Below, in pieces: positions 60,552-64,000 of a stretch of DNA of 64,000 nt. Source of the stretch: Hyphomonadaceae bacterium (lineage in GTDB: Bacteria; Pseudomonadota; Alphaproteobacteria; Caulobacterales; Hyphomonadaceae); the NCBI GenBank assembly GCA_024743315.1, contig JANSWU010000003.1, positions 124,001 through 188,000 on the forward strand. Reading direction: 5' to 3'. Position 1 is the first letter of the stretch. Each line of letters starts with the position of its first letter. The position numbers were made by a program, and so were the translations under genes. Under the pieces are notes generated by a model. The model did not search any database. It worked only from the letters and a program-made list of their open reading frames with translations, and was not told the DNA's origin.

Positions 60552-61451
60552 CTATCGACGCGCGACGCCGTTGGCTTGGGCCTGCTCGATAAACTCGTCA
60601 CAAATGCCGAGATTATCAGGGCCAACCACCAGCTGAGTGCCTTGCGTGAAGGCCTGCTCGCAAGCGATCAGGGCGCGCTGGAAGCGGAAGAATTCGCGAT
60701 CACGCTCATAGGCTTCCGCATAGATTTCATTCCGCTGCGCATCACCTTCACCGCGGATCTGCTCTGATTCCCGACGGGCTTCGGCGAGCAGGACGGTCCG
60801 CTCACGTTCAGCTTCAGCGCGCACCAGTTTGGCCCGTTCGTCGCCTTCCGCGCGGATTTGTTCAGCTTGCTGGTTCCGCGTCGCGGCCATCCGGTCGAAG
60901 ACCCGTTGGGATACATCTGGCGGCAGGTCCACGCGCTTGATCCGCACATCAATAATGTCGATACCTCGGCCCGATATCGCGGCGCTGAGATCATCACGGA
61001 TCTGGTCCATCAGCTCAGACCGCTGACCAGAAATAATCTCTTCGGGAAGCTGGTTGCCAAGCGCGTTACGGATTTGTGTATCGGTAAAGCGCAGCAGCTG
61101 ATTCTGGGCTTCGCGCTGTGTTCCCAAGCGCTGATAGAAGGCCAGTGGCTCTGAAATCCGCCAGCGCACAAAGGCGTCGACAATCAGCTGCTCCTGGTTA
61201 GACGCAAACACCTCAATGTTCGGCACGTCGAGTCCGAGGTTACGCTTATCATATGTCACCACCGACTGCACAAACGGGATCTTGAATTTCAAGCCCGCTT
61301 CATCAGTGCCTGGCTCATTGTAAGCCTCTACAGCCGCACCAACTTGCAGGACCAAGGTCTGCTCACGCTGATCGACGATGAAGAAAGAATTGAGCAGTGC
61401 GATCAAGGCTCCAATCGCAACGACAATTCCGACAACTCCAAATGGTTTCAC
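60552..61451 (-). CDS. hflC: HflC, SPFH protease modulator
   Basis: 299 residues. One N-terminal membrane helix, a prohibitin-like SPFH domain (FIVDQREQTLVLQVGA, YDKRNLGLDVPNIEVF) and a long Glu/Arg-rich coiled coil (about 200–270; IRAEGDERAKLVRAEAERE). With HflK it forms the large periplasmic cage around FtsH. ATG follows the hflK stop by two bases. Confidence 0.95.
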   Translation of the reverse strand: MKPFGVVGIVVAIGALIALLNSFFIVDQREQTLVLQVGAAVEAYNEPGTDEAGLKFKIPFVQSVVTYDKRNLGLDVPNIEVFASNQEQLIVDAFVRWRISEPLAFYQRLGTQREAQNQLLRFTDTQIRNALGNQLPEEIISGQRSELMDQIRDDLSAAISGRGIDIIDVRIKRVDLPPDVSQRVFDRMAATRNQQAEQIRAEGDERAKLVRAEAERERTVLLAEARRESEQIRGEGDAQRNEIYAEAYERDREFFRFQRALIACEQAFTQGTQLVVGPDNLGICDEFIEQAQANGVARR

Positions 61452-61453
61452 GT

Positions 61454-62587
61454 CTAGTTTCCTCCGCTGCTGCGATTAACGCGATCAAGCGGCAGGTAAG
61501 GCACCGCGCCTGAATCGCTGTCGAGGATGAGTTTGTCCGTACGGTTAAGCACGCGTTCCATCGTCTCAAGATACATCCGCTCACGGGTCACTTGAGGCGC
61601 CTTTTGGTACTCAGCAAGGATCTGTTTAAAACGATCAGCCTCACCGGTCGCATCAGCAATCACACGATCGCGATAGGCTTGCGCGTCTTGCAGGATTTGC
61701 TGCGCTTCACCTCGAGCCCGTGGAACAATGTCATTGGCGTAACGATTGGCCTCTTGCACCAAGCGCTCTGCGTCCTGACCGGCATTAATCACGTCAATAA
61801 AGTCTGCCCGAACCGGCGCTGGTGCCAGGGCTTCCTGGATCTCGACGTTTTCAATTGTTACGCCAGCGCCATAGTCTGACAATAAGGCCTGCAATTGTTC
61901 ACGCACCGTGCGGGCAATTTCGCCCCGGCCTGTGGTCAGGACAGCATCAAGGGTCGACTTGCCGACCACTTCGCGCATGACGCTTTCGGCCGCGGCCTTC
62001 ACCAAGGGCGTGCCATTGTCGATATTGAGGATAAAATCTTCCGGATTTTCACCGTCATAGAACCAGAACACCCGGAATTGGACATCGACAATATTCTCGT
62101 CCCCGGTCAGCATCAGGCTTTCGCCCTGGTTCACACCAACTTGAGTTTCCTGTTGGCGTTCAGATGGCAGGATTTCATGTGTCTCAATCGGCGCTGGCAA
62201 GTGCACATGCAGGCCTGGCGTAAAGTTCTTCTGATACTCACCGAACCGGAACACAGCTGCCCGCTCGCCTTCGTCGACAATCACGACGCCGGTGGCAAGC
62301 CACGCAACCAGCGCGACCACGCCGAGCGCCAGGAACCCGCCGGGTCCAAGGCTTGGAGGTCGCCGGCCACCGCCGCCACCGCGTCCGCGACGCGAGAAGC
62401 GCTCCTGCATTTTGCGCATTTGCTCTTCTATATCATTTCCGCCGCCGCCTTGGCCGCCGCCACCGCCGCCGGGTCGTCCCCACGGAGAACCGCCATTACC
62501 ATTGCCTCCAGAACCACCGCTGCCCCAAGGGCCACCATTGGCTTTTGGAGGCTCATCGCCGTTTCCACTATTATCGTTCCAGGGCAT
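61454..62587 (-). CDS. hflK: HflK, SPFH protease modulator
   Basis: 377 residues. A Gly-rich cytoplasmic tail of about 80 residues, one membrane helix (FLALGVVALVAWLATGVVIV), then the SPFH domain (AAVFRFGEYQKNFTPGLHVHLP) and coiled coil (VQEANRYANDIVPRARGEAQQ). Partner of HflC at FtsH. First gene of the hflK–hflC–DUF2065–deg operon; divergent from mrp with 92 bases between. Confidence 0.95.
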   Translation of the reverse strand: MPWNDNSGNGDEPPKANGGPWGSGGSGGNGNGGSPWGRPGGGGGGQGGGGNDIEEQMRKMQERFSRRGRGGGGGRRPPSLGPGGFLALGVVALVAWLATGVVIVDEGERAAVFRFGEYQKNFTPGLHVHLPAPIETHEILPSERQQETQVGVNQGESLMLTGDENIVDVQFRVFWFYDGENPEDFILNIDNGTPLVKAAAESVMREVVGKSTLDAVLTTGRGEIARTVREQLQALLSDYGAGVTIENVEIQEALAPAPVRADFIDVINAGQDAERLVQEANRYANDIVPRARGEAQQILQDAQAYRDRVIADATGEADRFKQILAEYQKAPQVTRERMYLETMERVLNRTDKLILDSDSGAVPYLPLDRVNRSSGGN

Positions 62588-62679
62588 TGCCCCTCCTTAT
62601 GGTCACACCAGGTCACTGGCTTTTTGAATGCATGGAGCCTATTTGCGATCGAAAGGCCCCTTCATCAAGGACATAGCCC

Positions 62680-63855
62680 ATGTTTTGGGACAAGAAAGAC
62701 CGTAAAACCGTGACAGATGCGACAATCAGGACCACTCTCGGTAACCCCGAGTGGCTCTCTGGCATCCGAATCACGGACTCCGGCAGCGTCACTTTGATCA
62801 TTGAAACCGAAGGACTCGATGTTGAGGCGGCAGAGCGCCTGCGCCTGGAATCAGAAGCAACCCTAATGCGGCTCGATGGGGTGACGACCGTTCAATCCGT
62901 TCTCACCGCTGAGGCACCAGCCGGGACAACTTCCCGGTCGACCCCAGGTCTCGAGACGCATGCCAGCCCGCGCCGGGTTCGCAAAGGTGCGCGCCTGTCC
63001 GATGAGGCCCTGTCACAAGGCCAGCCCGACCAAAATGCTCAGATCCCATCCATCCCCGGGATCGCCCGCATTCTCGTCGTGGCCAGCGCCAAGGGTGGGG
63101 TTGGAAAGTCCACGGTTTCGGTCAATTTGGCCGCAAGTTTCGCCAAGCAGGGCTTGCGTGTTGGCCTGCTCGACGCAGATATTTATGGCCCCTCGATTCC
63201 CACCATGCTGGGCGTGAGCGATGCCAGTCCGTCCACCACGCCAAGTGGGAAATTGTTGCCGATCAACGTGCATGGCATAGAGACCTTGTCCATCGGCTAT
63301 TTGACTGATCCCGATGCGCCCATGATCTGGCGCGGTCCGATTGTGCAGTCGGCGATCACGCAAATGCTGAATGATGCGCAATGGGGCACCCCGGAAGACC
63401 CACTTGATCTCCTCATTATCGATACACCACCAGGCACGGGCGAAGCCCAACTAACCCTGGCCCAACGGGTTCCGGTCGATGCCGCCGTGATTGTCACCAC
63501 GCCGCAAGAAGTCGCCTTGGCTGATGTTCGCAGGGGCGCTGCCATGTTTGCCAAGACCCACGTTCCGGTGCTGGGCATTGTCGAAACGATGAGCTGGTTC
63601 GAAGACCCGTCTGGGGTGCGGCATTATCTGATGGGCGAAGGCGGTGGTGCGCATATGGCGCGAGCCCTGGGACTACCCCTTCTGGCGCAGATTCCAATGC
63701 TTCAAGCGATCCGCGAAGGCGGAGACAATGGCGAACCCGCAGCACTCGCAGACCCAATTTCCGCGCAGCTGTTCACAGACGCAGCGCGTGAAATTGCTCT
63801 TGGCCTCGACGCCATTCAAACCAAACCGGCCCCAATCATCATTTTCGATGATTAA
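62680..63855 (+). CDS. mrp: Mrp/ApbC family P-loop ATPase without the CxxC motif
   Basis: 391 residues. N-terminal DUF59/MIP18-like domain (about 8–80), a variable linker, then the deviant Walker A SAKGGVGKSTVSVNLAASFA, LLDADIYGPSIP and LIIDTPPGTGEAQLTLAQ. ApbC normally carries a Cys-Pro-x-Cys after the ENMS segment for a bridging Fe-S cluster; here that place reads VETMSWFEDPSGVRHYLMGEGGG as split pieces (MSWFEDPSG, then GEGGG) with no cysteine. Family role is Fe-S cluster carriage; in this protein it may be altered. Confidence 0.9.
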   Translation: MFWDKKDRKTVTDATIRTTLGNPEWLSGIRITDSGSVTLIIETEGLDVEAAERLRLESEATLMRLDGVTTVQSVLTAEAPAGTTSRSTPGLETHASPRRVRKGARLSDEALSQGQPDQNAQIPSIPGIARILVVASAKGGVGKSTVSVNLAASFAKQGLRVGLLDADIYGPSIPTMLGVSDASPSTTPSGKLLPINVHGIETLSIGYLTDPDAPMIWRGPIVQSAITQMLNDAQWGTPEDPLDLLIIDTPPGTGEAQLTLAQRVPVDAAVIVTTPQEVALADVRRGAAMFAKTHVPVLGIVETMSWFEDPSGVRHYLMGEGGGAHMARALGLPLLAQIPMLQAIREGGDNGEPAALADPISAQLFTDAAREIALGLDAIQTKPAPIIIFDD

Positions 63856-63939
63856 AACGCCTGTTCGATAAAATTTGATCGATCCCTTGAACCGCGATTT
63901 CGGACTTTTCCTGTACGCGTGAGACAAGGGACATTAGTA

Positions 63940-64000
63940 ATGCTGAGTACGTCATCACGCCTTCATACGTCTGTGTACGCGACTTTATTGTCGGTCGTAC
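63940..64000 (+). CDS. Start of a probable exported protein, cut by window edge
   Basis: Open from ATG 63940 to the right edge: 20 residues, MLSTSSRLHTSVYATLLSVV, a basic/polar start followed by a hydrophobic stretch as in a signal peptide. AAGGGAC lies nine bases upstream. Identity cannot be told; a secreted or outer-membrane protein is possible. The 84 bases between mrp and this ATG show no hairpin terminator that I can support. Confidence 0.4.
   Translation, partial: MLSTSSRLHTSVYATLLSVV

Noticed and set aside
63673-63927. 84-codon minus-strand frame at the end of mrp
   Set aside because: Mostly antisense to mrp and without a ribosome site.

Overview
The window is a gene-dense stretch of an alphaproteobacterial chromosome, most like the Caulobacterales/Maricaulales (Hyphomonadaceae-like) group. 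This rests on three things. Gene order is typical of the class: NYN–rpoZ–rsh–pyrE–pdxJ–acpS–rnc–era–recO, zwf–edd–glk–eda–pyk, and mrp / hflK–hflC–DUF2065–deg / serB / miaA–ilvB–ilvN–ilvC. A GAAC-N7-GAAC LexA-type box, the alphaproteobacterial form, precedes recN. HemB is the non-zinc type usual in this class. I see no insertion sequence, prophage, CRISPR array, rRNA or tRNA. No non-coding stretch exceeds 300 bases.

Layout. 1–11.4 kb: valine/branched-chain acyl-CoA catabolism (3-hydroxyisobutyryl-CoA hydrolase cut by the left edge, an isobutyryl-CoA-type acyl-CoA dehydrogenase, a 3-hydroxyisobutyrate-dehydrogenase-family enzyme) mixed with a SulP transporter, an RhlG-like SDR, a TauD-type dioxygenase, an outer-membrane barrel, GNAT–hemB, and a four-gene operon of poorly known proteins. 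11.4–19 kb: an orphan motB, an SLC13 permease, bpt, and a TRAP transporter operon ending in an atypical crotonase. 19–28.8 kb: lemA, a family-5 uracil-DNA glycosylase, an NYN protein, then rpoZ–rsh–pyrE–pdxJ–acpS–rnc–era–recO. 28.8–40.3 kb: extensin-like protein, parC, DinB-like protein, dapB, prmA, aminopeptidase P, ligA, recN, bamD. 40.4–45 kb: XRE regulator, CDF metal exporter, a phasin–HhH fusion protein, a TPR protein, trxB. 45–51.4 kb: Entner–Doudoroff operon zwf–edd–glk–eda–pyk, lacking pgl. 51.4–58.8 kb: branched-chain amino-acid operon ilvB–X–ilvN–(glycosyltransferase/STAS)–ilvC with a complete leader-peptide attenuator, plus miaA and serB. 58.8–64 kb: Deg protease, DUF2065, hflC, hflK, mrp and the start of another gene at the right edge.

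How the genes fit together: one block makes branched-chain amino acids (ilv) under translation-sensing attenuation and another breaks down the valine skeleton. The zwf–pyk operon takes glucose to pyruvate, which is the ilvB substrate. The rpoZ–recO and ligA–recN blocks serve transcription, stringent response, RNA processing and DNA repair.

Most of the window is ordinary housekeeping; I do not see a defence or mobile system. The least ordinary items are: (1) a WecG/TagA glycosyltransferase fused to a STAS domain, and an unknown membrane-anchored protein, both inserted into the ilv operon by 4-base overlaps or near-abutment; (2) the ilv leader-peptide attenuator with a palindrome over its promoter; (3) a phasin fused through a Lys/Ala-rich linker to a helix-hairpin-helix domain; (4) conserved-residue losses in RNase III, Mrp, the NYN protein and the TRAP-linked crotonase; (5) a predicted leaderless CDF transcript.
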